Origin: Cryptomeria japonica
Taxonomy: Eukaryota; Streptophyta; Pinopsida; Cupressales; Cupressaceae
Direction of reading: 5' to 3'
Length of the DNA: 64,000 bases
NCBI RefSeq assembly: GCF_030272615.1
Contig: NC_081414.1
Location: 909,359,009-909,423,008 of the forward strand
Of the stretch, positions 46,056-57,936 are shown one piece after another (within the stretch, counting starts at the first letter, position 1; each line of letters opens with the position of its first letter). The position numbers were made by a program, and so were the translations under genes. The notes below the pieces were generated by a model, which did not search any database, was not told the origin of the DNA, and was given only the letters and a program-made list of their open reading frames with translations.

Positions 46056-46394
46056 AAAAAATTATCCATCTTCTATTTTATTGTTTGATCCGGTGGGGTT
46101 TTCTTCCACCACTGTATTTCTTCTGGTAACCTCTGTCTTCTTACATTAAAATGCATGGTGTCCTCTATATTTAAAGTAGGTTCCTCTAAATGTCCTCTTG
46201 TCTTGTCTTCCAAAGTTCTCATTCCGGTAACCATCCGGTTCTCTCCTCCAATATAAATTTATATCATCCTTCCGGTATGAATTACACTCTTTGCTCACTT
46301 CTTTGTCCTTGTTCTGATCTGTACTGGTTCCTCTTTCTCCGGTAAACCTTCCACCTCTACCTCTTCATATCTGCTCATGTCTTTTATTCAATTT
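46056..46394 (-). pseudogene. C-terminal gag of G4 with broken zinc knuckle
   Basis: Arg/Gly- and Lys-rich sequence (GRFTGERGTSTDQNKD), then at about 46190-46145 a knuckle in which the first two Cys are Tyr (YFKYRGHHAF, then a stop and C). Both replacements are TGT to TAT. It continues the gag found on the right of the solo LTR. Confidence 0.65.
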
Positions 46395-47278
46395 TGTTGG
46401 GAAAAATGGTGTCTCAACCTTGCATTTATGTGAGGTTACTATTTATAGTAAGTTTTTATTTGAGCACGAAATGGTGCGAAACTCTCCCTGAAGCTTCTGG
46501 TTGGCTAGATAAGCATTCCGGTAAAGTTTCGTCGCAAGGTCATAGCTAGTTTTGAAGATATTAAAGTTTTCGTCTTGGAGGGGTGCAATAAAATGTTTAA
46601 ACTTAATTTTGGGGACTTTAGAGGCTTCGAAACGCCTTGAAAAGTGGCCGTAACCGGCGAAGCGGGTTACAAGGTGATAGAGCACTTCGCGAGCTTTCCG
46701 GTGCTTCAAACGGTTCGTTAATCGGACACCCGGTTCTCAAGTTATGGCCTCCGGAAGTTTGTACTCCTGAAATAGGAAAAATAATTTGTATCGGATACAT
46801 AAATGAGCTGTAAAAGGGAGCGACACGTGTTGATGTGTGCTTTAACATGTCATAGAAGGGAGATAAGGTGGGCTACACCTTATTGGGTGGTTTTAGCCCA
46901 TGGTTTTGTAATACCGTTTGACGGTTTCTTGTATTGTATCTCCTATTTATGAGGTGTGTGAGATAGAGGTTGTGTGTAAGAGTCTTATGGCTATTGAGTT
47001 GCCTCTGAATCTCTGATTAATGGTACTCCTGCGAAGAGCTTGCTCTGCAAGTATGTTGTAATCTGTTTTTGATTGCTGAACAAAATATTGAGCTGCTTTT
47101 GGAGGGTGGGGTTTTTCTCCCGAAAGGGTTTTCCCCACGTAAATCATTGTGTTGTGGTATGAATGTTATTATTTCTATTTCTATTTTCTATAACTGTTGT
47201 AACGATCTGAAAAAGTTTTGCATTACCCTCCTCTCAAGGTTAGCGTAGGAAGTTGTTTCCGCTACTTAACTCCTTACA
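46395..47278 (+). repeat. Solo LTR in the gag of G4
   Basis: 884 bp, TGTTGGGAAAAATGG to TCCTTACA, with perfect 5-bp duplications AATTT at 46390-46394 and 47279-47283. Gag of G4 reads up to both sides. No internal element sequence is left, so the two LTRs of a former insertion recombined. The sequence looks copia-like; the family is unnamed. Confidence 0.85.
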
Positions 47279-47283
47279 AATTT

Positions 47284-48021
47284 CTCTTCAGCCTTTAGTG
47301 CATACTGGTAAGCCTCTTTAACACTCTCCAATTTGATCATACTGAGTTCATCTTGTATATACACCAGCAATTCATTCAAATATCTTGCAATTTGTTTAAC
47401 TTCATCATTAACATGTCCAAATCTGATGTTCAACTTGTAAAATGCTTCAGTATACTCCTTCACACTAGATTCCTTCTATCTCAGATTCTGCAACTTCCGA
47501 AATAAATCCACTTGATAATTCATCGGGACAAACTTTGATTTCAACTTAACAATCATCCAATCCCATGTCTTAATCTTTTCTTTACCTCTTCTTTGTCTAT
47601 CAACTTGCAAGTGATCCCACCAAAAAGATGCATGACCTTTCAACTGGGTACAAGCATATTTCACCTTCCTCTCTTCTATAGTGTTTTCAAAATCAAAATA
47701 CTTCACCATCTTTGAGATCCAATCCATCAATTCATCTGAATCTAACTTCCCATCATATTCTGGTGGGGTAAAATGAGGTTTAGTGTTCGCCCTACTCAAA
47801 ACCTTTAAAAACCTTTCTTCATCTGATTCAACTATTGGTAAGTTCACTTGTTCTGTCAAGGCTTCTTCTCCTTCATCTTTTCTTACATCTTCAATATGTC
47901 GGCCTCTTCTCTAGGCTATCTCCATGGCTTCTAACCGAGTTGCTATTCCTCGCAACATCTCCATCACAGCAGGGTCTACATTCTCATGCACTCCACCATT
48001 CCTAGTTCCTCTTTGCACCAT
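47284..48021 (-). pseudogene. Gag of G4, N-terminal and central part
   Basis: ATG at 48021-48019 (MVQRGTRNGGVHENV). The retrotransposon gag domain follows: FTPPEYDGKLDSDELMDWIS, KYFDFENTIEERKVKYACTQ, ASFWWDHLQVDRQRRGKEKI, DWMIVKLKSKFVP, LFRKLQNL, then EYTEAFYKLNIRFGHVNDEV. Stops near 47905 (after LEAMEIA) and near 47475. Structural particle protein. Cut at 47283 by the solo LTR. Confidence 0.85.
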
Positions 48022-48130
48022 TGATTCACGCTAGTACTCTGCAATTGTAGGTCAGATCCGCAATCCACCACCCTACAACAAAATTTCAGGACACACAACC
48101 TCCGAAACGAAACATCTCTTTGATACCACT

Positions 48131-48782
48131 TGAAGTAGTCACCGGTGAGAAGGGACCTCAAGGAGATCAGTCCAAACCGGTCAACAAGAGTAAACACAAC
48201 GAAAGCACATAGATATGATGGAGGCAATGCAGAACAGATAGTTTTATTGCATGAAGTTTAATTACATCCAATCGGTAATAACCGAGTTACAACATACCAA
48301 CACACAGGCCTGGTAGAATAGGTCACAATCAGGACTTTGAATCAAAAGATCTATCTTCTAGGAACAATCTATCTATCTGATACTCTGATTGATTCTAATT
48401 GATTAGAGTATAAAGCATGATTGCAAATATATATATTGATCCAAACGATCAAAACCCAAAGAACAAAACCTAACGTGCAAAATGAATAAGGTCGACCTCC
48501 ACCAAGAGATTCCTTTGAAAATCCAAAGGATGAAATGTAGAAGGTCAGCCTCACGCCAAGAAACATCAAGATCAATGTCCAAGGCTCCGCAAGATTTGGA
48601 ATGGGTTCCGGTAGATCACTAGAATAGGTCTTTGGCAACCGGTAACAAAGGAACAAATGGTAATAATAAACTATCATTGAAATTGATAGCGATATCTTGC
48701 CCGTAAATGATCCAAATGAGATGTGGTGTGAAAGAAAGAAAGATGATCAAGTCTTCAAGTATAATCCAACTCCACAAGATAC
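48131..48782 (-). repeat. 5' LTR of G4 (right boundary tentative)
   Basis: The left end is fixed by the primer site; the LTR ends ...CTACTTCA on the minus strand at 48131, two bases before TGGTATCA. A TATATATA stretch is at about 48428-48436. The outer end at 48782 is chosen as a TG start and has no partner to confirm it. The 102-codon frame on the minus strand inside it shows no family features. Confidence 0.5.
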
Positions 48783-48889
48783 AGTGAGCCAAAATTGGGA
48801 CACATAGAAAGGAAAAGTGAAACTACAAGCAAAAAACAAAACATAAAAGAAAATGTTTTTTTATTTTGGTTGCTGCAAGATTGTTGTGA

Positions 48890-49960
48890 TCCGAGGATGC
48901 TCTTGCATTAGGAAGTTTCTGATGGAAACTCATCTGAGATTTCTTAGCAATGAGATTTGGGATATTACTGAGAAAGGATATACTCCTCATGATCCGACAT
49001 CTAGCAATCCTCCTTCGACAGACTTGGATAAAAACATTGAAAATGATTGTAAAGCTAGAGAAGCCCTTTTGAGTGCCCTTTCAGATCAACAAGTAATGAG
49101 ATTAACAGATAAATCATCTACAAAATCTATATGGGATAAGTTGGAGGCTCTGAATGAAGGTGACCCTATTGTTAAAATTGCTAAACTTGATGGTTATCGA
49201 GTGAGGTATGAGAACCTGAAAAATGGAGGAAGATGAAAGAATTACTTCTTTTTATGGAAAGAGTTAATGAAATTGTCATAGGAATTCAATGTTGTGGTGG
49301 ATCTCTGAGTGAAGATGAGATTGTTTATAAAGTATTGAGAGCTTTGCCACTAGCTTACAAGATGAAGGCTACTGCAATTAATGAGTTGAGAACAATGTCT
49401 AACACTTTTGTCAATAGGGATACTTTGATTGGAAAGTTATCTGCTTTTGAGGTTGAAGAATGTGGTCCTCAAGGAGATGCAAAGACATAATATGCTTTTC
49501 ATGCATCTACATCATCAACCATCAAGAGTGATTGGAAATCACTATATGCAAAGGAACTGGAGGATATGAAGAAAGAAGATGAAGAGCTTGAGCAACTTGA
49601 AGCCCTATTTCCTACAAGGGTACCTAAAGGTCTGATAGGAAGTAAGTATAAAGGAAAATCACCTTTCAAATATTTTGCATGTAATAAGATAGGTCATTTT
49701 GCATCTAGATGTCCTAAACCGAATTCAAGATTTGAGGAAAACCCTAGAAGATCTCATAGGCCTAACCATGAATATCAGAAAAAACATAAGTACATGAGGA
49801 ACAAAGATAAATCATGCTACTATGAGGATGAGAAAGGTGTGAATGATGATTCTGATGATGAATCGGCAAAAGATTCAACTAGTGGATCTGGCAATGGAAA
49901 GGAATGGGTATTTTTAGCTATCAAGGAAGATGCTCCAGAACTTGTCATTCAAAATGAAGA
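48890..49960 (+). pseudogene. Gag of C2
   Basis: METHLRFLSNEIWDI, AREALLSALSDQQVMRL and SIWDKLEALNEGDPIVKIAK are copia gag motifs; then RVNEIVIGIQCCGGSLSEDE and VLRALPLAYKMKATAI. A frameshift lies at about 49230 and a stop at 49488. The zinc knuckle near 49672-49713 reads YFACNKIGHFASRC: the first Cys is Tyr (TGT to TAT). A Lys/Asp/Ser-rich tail follows. Binds and packages element RNA when intact. Confidence 0.85.
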
Positions 49961-51270
49961 GAAGACCCTTGTTGGTAAAGTTGAAGACAAGGATCAATGG
50001 GTGATAGACAATGGATGTTCACATCATATGAGTGGAGATAAAAGGAAGTTTCTATCTTTGCAAGAATTCGATGGTGGTCTGGTTAGATTTGGCGATGACA
50101 AAACATGTATGATTAGAGGAAGAGGAACTATATCATTAAATGGTAAGCATAACACTAATAATGTTTATTATGTATAAGGTTTAAGGCATAATATTTTGAG
50201 TGTAGGACAATTGGTGGATAAGGGATTTCAATTACAGTTCAAGGATAGAAAATGCAAAAATCATCAATAGATCTGGATTGGAGATTGCAACTGGTACTCA
50301 GACTAAAGGTAACATCTTTTATTTGAATTCTGATGAGAAGACATGTTTTATTGTACATATTGATGAGAGTTGGCTATAAAATAAGAGGTTGTGTCATGCA
50401 AATTTTGATTGCATTGTAAAGATCATTTTAGCTAAGGCAGTTAGAGATATACCTAAGATTATGAAGCCTTAAAATCCAATATGTAAGAAATGTCAAATGG
50501 GTAAGCGAGTAAGAACTTATTTTAAGAGTATACAAAACAAATCTAATGATATTCTTGATCTTATTCATATTGATTTGTGTGGTCCTACTAGAATAAGAAG
50601 TTTTTAGGGTAATAGATATTTAATGTGAATCATTGATGATTATTCTAGAATGATGTGGGTTACTTTTCTGAGGGAGAAATATGAAGCCTTTGAAAAGTTC
50701 AAGAACTTTAAAGCTATGGTTGAGATAGAAACATGTTTGAAGATTAAATGCTTAAGATCCGATCAAGATGGTGAATTCACATCTAGTGAATTTAACAAAT
50801 ATTATGAGAAAAATGGGATAAGGAGACAATTGTCTGCACCCCAGACACCTCAGCAGAATGGAGTTATGGAAAGAAAGAATACAACAATATTGGATGCAGC
50901 TAGAACTATGATGATGGAAGCTAATCTGCCTCATATCTATTGGAGAGAAGTTGTGAGCATAACGGTATACACATTCAACAGAGTTCATATCAAAGGAGAC
51001 ACCAGTAAGGCACCTTATGAGTTGTGGTTTGGTCATACACCTATAGTTAAGTATTTTAGAATCTTTGGTAGTAAATGCTATATCAAAAGAGATTATTCCA
51101 TTGGAAAGTTTGATCCTAGATGTGATGAAGGGATATTTCTTGGTTATTGAAATGAAATCAAAGCATATAGATGTTATAACAAAAGATTGCAGAGAATTGT
51201 GGAAAGCACTAATATCATGGTGGATGAGAAATACAAAGGTCAAATCAGAACTTATGATCTAAAGAATTAG
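49961..51270 (+). pseudogene. Protease and integrase of C2
   Basis: Protease site reads WVIDNGCSHHMSGD (DNG in place of DSG). TAA at 50175-50177 (GAA to TAA). Pre-integrase and zinc-finger region 50180-50560 is heavily broken but KNHQ..., CKKCQMG-type and HIDLCGPTR can be read in shifting frames. Integrase core: HIDLCGP (first Asp), SRMMWVTFLREK, RSDQDGEFTS (second Asp) and PQQNGVMERKN (Glu), all three catalytic residues present. Ends DPRCDEGIFLGY then TGA near 51150. Confidence 0.85.
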
Positions 51271-53009
51271 AAGTGGAAATGATCATAATTGAAATGGTAG
51301 CACCTGTACCAGAACAAAATGTTGAACCAGTTACCCCGACAGTATCAGAAAATTCAATAGTAAATGAAGATCAGAGCAGGGAAATAGAAAGTCAGAAGAC
51401 TCCTAGGTATGTAAGGCTGAATCATTCAGAAGATCAGATCATTGGAGACAAGAGAAAAGGAGTGATGACAAGGAGAAGGTTGGCAGCTAAAGAGGTATGT
51501 TTAATTTCTCAAATTGAACCGGCATCAGTACTTGAAGCATGTAAGGATGAATGTTGGATGAAAGCTATGGAAGAGGAATTGGATCAGATAGAAAATAATA
51601 ACACATGGACTTTAGTTCCTTGGCCTAAAAATAGGAATTTTATTGGAACTAAATGAGTTTTTAGGAATAAATTGAATGAAGATGGACAAGTTGTGAGGAA
51701 CAAGGCTAGATTGGTATGTAAAGGGTATTCTCAGAAGGAAGGAATTGATTATAATCAGACTTTTTCTCTGGTAGCTAGGATTGAAGCTGTGAGATTATTT
51801 ATTTCTTATGCTGCCCATAAGAAATACAAGCATTATCAGATGGATGTTATGTGTTCATTTCTGATTGGAGATCTTGAAGAGGAAGTTTACATTGAGCAAC
51901 CTAATGGATTTTCACTTTCAGATGACAAAAACATGGTTTGCGGATTGAGGAAAGATCTATATGGATTGAAACAAGTCCCTAGAGCTTGGTATGCTAGGTT
52001 GGACAAATATATTTTGAAGCTTGGTTTCACTAAAGGTAATGTTGATTGTAAATTGAATTATAAGATCACTGATGATGACATATTTATTGTTGAGGTCTTT
52101 GTTGATGATTTCATTTTTGGAGGTGAGGATAAGTTATGTATGAAATTCTCTGATAATATGAAGAATGAATTTGAGATGCCTATGATTGGGGAAATGAGAT
52201 TTTTCTTAGGTTTGCAGATTACTTAGACTGATAAAGGTATTTTCATCTGTCAAACTAAGTATGCTAGAGAATTGTTGAAGACATTTGGTATGGAAAATTC
52301 TAAATCGGTTGGTACTCCTATGGTTACAAGTGAGAAATTGATAAAGAAAGATGTATCAGCTCTGGTAAATCCTACAAGGTATAATTCTATGATTGGAGGT
52401 TTGTTATATTTGACTCAAACTAGACTGGATATAATGAATGTAGTTTGTATTGTATTAAGATATTAGAGTGATCCTAGAGAGAATCATGAGAGTGCATTGA
52501 AAAGGATTTTCAGGTATTTGCAAGGAACAACTGAGTATGGTTTGTGGTATCCTAAAGATGATGACTTTGTAGATTGAGCTGGAGATGTCAATGACCGAAA
52601 AAACACATCCAATGTAGCTAATATGTCAGGATGGATCAACAAAAAATAGTCATGTACTTTTTTATTTACTATTGAAGCTGAGTATGTTGTTGCTACTAAC
52701 TGTACACAAGTTATATGGATGAAGAAATATTGGAGGATATAAGGGTAGATTGTAATGAACCAATAGTTATTCATTACCATAACTCTACTTCTATTAACAT
52801 ATCAAAGAATCTGGTATTTCATTCTAAGACAAAGCACATCAATCAAGTATAACTTTTTGAAGGAAAGGGTGGAAGCAAATGAAGTTAGATTGGTTTATGT
52901 GAATACAAAAGAGAAAACTATAGATATCTTCATTAAACCTTTGCCCAAGGAATCATTTGAGTACTTTAGAGACAGATTGGGGGTCTCTGCCCCTCCAGTA
53001 GAGACTTGA
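51271..53009 (+). pseudogene. RT and RNase H of C2
   Basis: RT starts near 51590 (NNNTWTLVPWPKNRNFIGTK), TGG to TGA near 51656, then [40 protein letters not shown] (palm Asp), [20 protein letters not shown] and the catalytic FVDD at 52098-52109. A stop follows after FFLGLQIT. The RNase H part is more decayed (GGLLYLTQTRLDIMN, then several stops) and ends RLGVSAPPVET-TGA at 53007-53009, the usual copia end. Confidence 0.88.
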
Positions 53010-53339
53010 GTGATATTGATTGACATAAGTCCAGTGTGCATTTATCAGAGCTATCATTCATTCCGGATTGATGAGATGGTGCTACTACTTTGGGGGAGTA
53101 GTCAGTTCTATGGTTCAGAGGTTTTATGATTTTTCTTTGATGTTTATGTCATATTTTTGGCATTGATGTCAAAGACAAAGAGATATAATGTGAAAAATAG
53201 AACTTAACAGAGATATCTTTCACAGAGGGAGTTTGGTCTATTGGTTCAAAGCTTCATTATTGGATGTCTTCCATTGGAGGAGACATGTTTGGCATTTCTT
53301 GGCACTTGGATTTTTTTCACATCTAGTGTTGCCATCAAT

Positions 53340-53380
53340 GCCAAAGGGGGAGATTGTTGGCAATTTGGAGGAATTGATTA
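53340..53380 (+). repeat. Polypurine tract and first 26 bp of the C2 3' LTR
   Basis: GCCAAAGGGGGAGAT ends at 53354 and TGTTGGCAATTTGGAGG starts the LTR at 53355. The next element begins at 53381 (target site GATTA at 53376-53380). N1 therefore inserted within this LTR. Confidence 0.75.
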
Positions 53381-54161
53381 TGTTAGGATTCCCAAAGATA
53401 CTAAGAGGGGGGGGGTGAATCAGTATCTAACTGGTATGTAAATTTACTTGACTTAAAACATGAAAAGCATATTAAAACTGTGTACTGATAAACCAAAAAT
53501 AATGTAGTAACTAAGAACAATAACAAAAATATGAGAAGCACACCATAACATAATATTTTAATGAGGAAACCCGGTGTGGGAAAATCTCAGTGGGATTTGT
53601 GACCCACAATATTCGCTTACTAGCCAATAAGGGAATATTACTTTTACAAGAGGGGCCTGCACATGTAGGAAGGCCAAGTGCCTAGAGCACACTACTCAAT
53701 TACAAAAGAAGTCACACTAACTTACAAAGATGGATTGTACTAATCCAATGTCTTGTACTACTTCAGATCAACAAATTCTATGCTAGGTTCAGTACCGGTT
53801 TAAGCTCTACTACATACATAAACCCTTAACCAATAATTCGCATATTAGGTCTGCTATTATCTTTATTTTTCCTCACCTATTTCCTATTAAAAAATGATCT
53901 ACAATGATCTCATGCATATATGAGTCATATTACAACTCGCCATGTCGGCTTACAATTATTTTACAATTAATTACAAAATACATTTTAAACAAAATTGAAG
54001 TTGGCCAAGGTGCTGGTATCCTTCCTTTCACTGCTGGTGTTATGTATGTCGGTGTAGAGTCTGTCGGTGCTGATGCCGGTGTCATATGATTGTAAGGTTT
54101 CCATCAATGACAAAACCTTCAATCACCTACAATTTTTCATTGGATTGTGCATTTTCCAACA
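53381..54161 (-). repeat. 3' LTR of N1
   Basis: 781 bp; on the minus strand TGTTGGAAAATGCACAATCC to GGGAATCCTAACA. Polypurine tract AAAGGGGAAGAT on the minus strand at 54173-54162. Near its end lies a run of nine C (minus strand) before CTTAGTATC, a motif shared by the copia-type LTRs here. Confidence 0.9.
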
Positions 54162-54385
54162 ATCTTCCCCTTTGGCATTGATGGCAACACTCATGAGAAA
54201 AATCAAAAGTGTCCAAAATGATATCCAAAAATAGTCTACCAAAATTGTCTTACCAAAACTTTGTGCCAAAAAAAATGTTTGCTCCCCCTGAGCAAATGAT
54301 GTCCTTTCTTCTGACCATTTTTCTCATCCCACTACTCCCCCTTTGACATCAATGAAAAAGGTTGTCATTAAGTGTCAGTGGAGTC

Positions 54386-55697
54386 CTACTTGTATTCTTG
54401 TAACCAGTGGGTTACAATCTGAAAAATATCTGTCAAAATTAAATTTATACCGTTACTAAATGTTTTGTTGTCTTTTATTGCCTCTTGAGTTCTCTGCACT
54501 GTACCGGTGATTATGTGCATTTTCTCTTTTGGTGTCTTCAGTCCGGGAACCAGAGCCTCAGATATTTCTTTTCTCAAAGAAATAAGGTATTCTATTCTTG
54601 GACTAAGTCTACATTTCAAGTCCTTTGCTTTATCCTTTATTCCCTGTTTGTCATTTTCTAGTTTCTTGATTTTCTCTTCTTGCTCTGCAATCTTCTTCTC
54701 TAACTCCAAGAATGAATCTAATGCACCTATCAGATTGTCAACAATATTTTTTATCTTATCTTGTGCTTTGCTGATCTCCTTGTCAAGATCCTTTGTCAAA
54801 ATATTTGTTTTACGAGTGTCTCTATATAGTTTCTTGAAGTCAAAAATTATTTCCCCAAGTTTTGGTAAAAGAGTATCCATTTTCTCTTTATTCTTATTTA
54901 CAATATCCTCAAAGAATTTCTCTTTTTCCTTTAACATTCTTTCCTTAAATGTATCCTCATTTATTGGATCAATAGTCAATAAGTTACCGGTGATGAACTT
55001 AGACAATGTGTCTAGTTGACCTAAAGAATCCTTATTATCAACTGTGCACTTTGGTGCAATCAATTTAAGAATTGGTATTGATCATCAATAGCCTTAAAGG
55101 CTTGTGCATTGCATTTTGTGATCTTCTTTATTGAATCTAACAAGACCTTTGTTACAGTTTTAGGTCTGAGTTCTGTCATAGATGTACCAATAGTATTTAC
55201 AATAGCCATGCTACCGGTTGTGGTAATTACCTTGCTTGTCTCGACCTCTGGTAGGTCAATCTGTGTTTGCATTTGTATACATAGGGGTTTGGGCTTTTCA
55301 GTTTGTGTTAGTGGCACTGTCTCTGTCTGAACTTGAGCCTCAACCTGTACTAGTTTTGGTTTCTTTGTCTGTATCTCAGAGGGTTTTTATGAGCTTTTTA
55401 ATGCTAGTTTCTCAGATGTAATCTCAGTTTGTACCTCTGAACTCCCTTTTGTCGGTTCTTCAGATGGTTTTTCTGTTGAATCTACCAATTTCTCTATGGT
55501 ATCCTCTACCGGTTGCTCTGCCTATGTAGGTTTTTCTATGTTTATCTCAACCTATGCAGCCAGTGACTTAGTAGTCACATTTTTCTCCTTATCCTCAGTG
55601 GTTTCTCTGTCAACCACAACATTAACTTCTTGTGTGTCTACATTTACCATATACAAAATTTCAGAATCAGGATTTGTATCCTCTACCAGAGTCTCCA
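54386..55697 (-). pseudogene. ORF2 C-terminal part of N1 (unknown protein)
   Basis: On the minus strand: TNPDSEILYMVNVDTQEVN (near 55690-55620), then a broken Thr/Lys-rich linker, METQTDLP-like QTQIDLPEVETSKVI, VTKVLLDSIKKITKCNAQAF, and from 55063 a 225-codon frame starting MIAPKCTVDNKDSLGQLDTL with a long coiled coil (EKKIAEQEEKIKKLENDK) to TAA at 54386. It is homologous over its whole length to 61010-62121 of N2. No known domain recognised. The stretch right of 55697 belongs to the LTR of N2. Confidence 0.8.
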
Positions 55698-56490
55698 TGT
55701 TGGCAAATGCACACTCCAATGAGATATTGTAGGTGATTGAAGGTTTTGTCATTGATGGCAACCTTACAATCCTATGACACTGGCTAGAAAATTTACCGGC
55801 ACTAGCAAGGTCAGAGTCTACACCGGTACATAGACCACCGACACCTACAATAAAAGGAAGCATACTGACACAGAGGCCGACAAGAATTTTGTTTGTAAAT
55901 TATTTTGTTAATTATTGTAAAATCATTGTAAGTCAACTTGGCAAGTTGTAAAATGACTCATATATATAAGAGTTCATTATATAGGAAGAAAATAATATAA
56001 TGAGGAAAAACAAGGCAGACCTATTATGCGAATTATAAGTTAAGGGTTTATGTATGAAGCAGAGCTATAAACAGGTACTGGATCTGGCATAGTAGATGCT
56101 ATTTTGAAGCAGTACAAGATATTGGATTTATATAATCCATTTTGTAAGTCAATGAGACTTCCCATTTTGTAATTGAGTAGTGATCTCTAGGCACTTGGCT
56201 TTCCTGCATGTGCAGGCCCCTATTGTAGCAGTAATATTCTCTTATTGGCCAGTAAGTGAATATTGTGGGTCACAAATCCCACCAAGGTTTTTCCCACACT
56301 GGGTTTCCTCGTTAAACTACTATGTTATGGTGTTTTTTTCATGTGGTTGATGTTATTTTTGTTTATTGCATTACTTTTTGTTTACCGTTATACAGTATTA
56401 ATATGTTCTACATGTTTTAAGTTAAGAAAATCTTTTAACTAGTTAGATACTGATTCACCCCCCCTCTCAGTATCTGTGGGAATCCTAACA
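55698..56490 (+). repeat. 5' LTR of N2
   Basis: 793 bp, TGTTGGCAAATGC to GGGAATCCTAACA. Differs from the 3' LTR mainly by about 32 extra bp near 55823-55855 (CGGTACATAGACCACCGACA) and scattered transitions. ATTCACCCCCCCTCTCAGT lies close to the end (about 56453-56471). Confidence 0.95.
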
Positions 56491-56492
56491 AT

Positions 56493-56504
56493 TGGTATCA
56501 GAGT
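56493..56504 (+). other. Primer-binding site of N2
   Basis: TGGTATCAGAGT, matching the initiator-tRNA-Met site of copia elements except for the last base; two bases after the LTR. Confidence 0.88.
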
Positions 56505-56569
56505 ATGGTCCTCTATTTTCAGAAGCCTAGCAGGTTGAGGAAGATCTTGACACTGGTAGAGATGGAAAA

Positions 56570-57567
56570 CTTGATGAAACAATTAGAAGGAGCTCTCTGA
56601 GACTATATGGTGCAGAAAAATTTAAAAATATCAAATTTGAAGATGATCTAAAAGTTGCACGGGATATTATTCAAGCACTTCAAGAAAATCTTACCATTTC
56701 AAGAAATAAGAGAAGAGAACTTTGTGAGAAGATGCAAAATGAGAATGATGAAAAGGAAACTCTTAGTGATCTAATGAATAAGCTGAAACAAGAAAACATG
56801 ACAACAAAGAATGAGATGCAGGATATGAGTATGAGATTTTGTAAAGAAATTGAAGATAGAAAGAAGAGTGAAGAAGACTTGACTAGAAGACCGAATGATG
56901 CTGCAAATGAAAACACAAGACTTAGCTATGAAAATGATATGTTAAAAATAGATCTGATGCATGCACAGAATGAATCAAATGAACTCATGAGACAAAAAGG
57001 TATCTTGGAAGGAGAACTAGCTGCTGCAAATCAACATAAAGAAAAATTCAAGAAAAGCTCAGAAGAACTTGGTGACTTGTTGAAGAATCAGAAACCTAAT
57101 GGTGACACTAATGGTTTTGGCTTTGAAGCTAGTGAAAGCTTTGATACTGCAAACACACAAGAACATGGCAAACTGGGAAGATAACCTACTACTTATAAAT
57201 TCAATGGCAAATGATTTAACTGTGACAAGTACGGTCATAGAGAAAATCAATGTAGATCTAGAAATTATCAGAATACTAATACACCCACTGGTCAATGTTC
57301 AAAATGCAACAAAGTTGGTCATAATTCTGAAAATTGCAGAATGAATGTGAGATGTTATGTTTGTGAAAGATTTGGACACTTATCTAATCAATGCAGAACA
57401 CAAACTGACATAGGATATGGAAAAGCTATTCAGAAAAATAATGTGACTTGTTATGCTTGTAACAAGATTGGACATATTGCAAAATTTTGTAGAAGCAAGT
57501 CCTCACCGGTAAATAACAAACGTCCTAGTTTGAAAGGTAAAGAAAAGGTTGAAGAAGTTAAGTAGGA
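56570..57567 (+). pseudogene. Gag-like protein of N2 with coiled coil and four zinc knuckles
   Basis: The frame is readable from about 56600 (SLRLYGAEKFKNIKFEDD) to TAG at 57563-57565. The first 190 residues are highly charged with heptad-like spacing (RKKSEEDLTRR, NDMLKIDLMHAQNESNELM), probably a long coiled coil. Four CCHC knuckles follow in the same frame: 57215-57256 (first Cys now TGA), 57296-57337 CSKCNKVGHNSENC, 57353-57394 CYVCERFGHLSNQC, 57449-57490 CYACNKIGHIAKFC. Stops: TAA 57182-57184 and TGA 57215-57217. Copia gag normally has one knuckle, so four is unusual. Probable role: RNA binding and packaging. Start codon unclear; ATG 56561 region has a stop soon after. Confidence 0.8.
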
Positions 57568-57936
57568 ATTCTCAAAACAATGGATCAGGAAAACATAACT
57601 AAATGTTGATAGGAATACTCCTCCACCGACAGAACAAAGTAACACTCCACCGACAGAACAGAGTAACATTCCACTGGCAAGAAAGTCTTCATCTAACTGA
57701 AGAAAATTTCCTTGAGGGTTTAGCAATCAAATGTGAAACATTCTATTATTCCCTCGGTTGATGGTAAGAAGTTGAAATTACTTCTATACCAGCAGATAAG
57801 TGAAGTCATTACTTAACCGACAAACATTAAATGTGGTGGTTGGCAAAATTAACATTATAAATCAGTGTTTTGGCTCCAATTTCATTTCACCAAGCATTCA
57901 AACATTCAAAGAGTGCGAAAATTCCAGAGAAAATAT
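57568..57936 (+). other. Spacer after the gag-like frame of N2
   Basis: Includes a short repeat CCACCGACAGAACA(A/G)AGTAACA (57623-57670). No gene. Confidence 0.5.

Larger units (their letters stand above)
44813..48782 (-). mobile_element. G4: minus-strand Ty3/gypsy fragment (LTR, gag, protease, partial RT)
   Basis: Reading right to left: LTR end, primer site TGGTATCA (48128-48121), gag, zinc knuckle, protease, RT up to just after YLDD. RNase H, integrase and 3' LTR are missing at the 44812 junction. The protease type (VVIDSGSSDNLVVEEMV followed by HPKPY) suggests a chromovirus, which is inference. It is split by a solo LTR (46395-47278). The right end of its LTR near 48782 (minus-strand start TGTATCTTGTGG) is tentative. 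Confidence 0.75.
48890..53380 (+). mobile_element. C2: Ty1/copia element, 5' truncated, 3' LTR interrupted by N1
   Basis: Order gag, protease, integrase, RT, RNase H, polypurine tract, 3' LTR start. The 5' LTR and the first gag residues are missing; the left junction lies near 48890. The 3' LTR starts TGTTGGCAATTTGG at 53355 directly after AAAGGGGGAGAT and is cut after 26 bp by N1; its remainder would lie right of the window. Coding regions hold many stops. Confidence 0.85.

Noticed and set aside
48369-48677. Hydrophobic minus-strand frame of 102 codons
   Set aside because: Lies inside the LTR of G4 and shows no family features.
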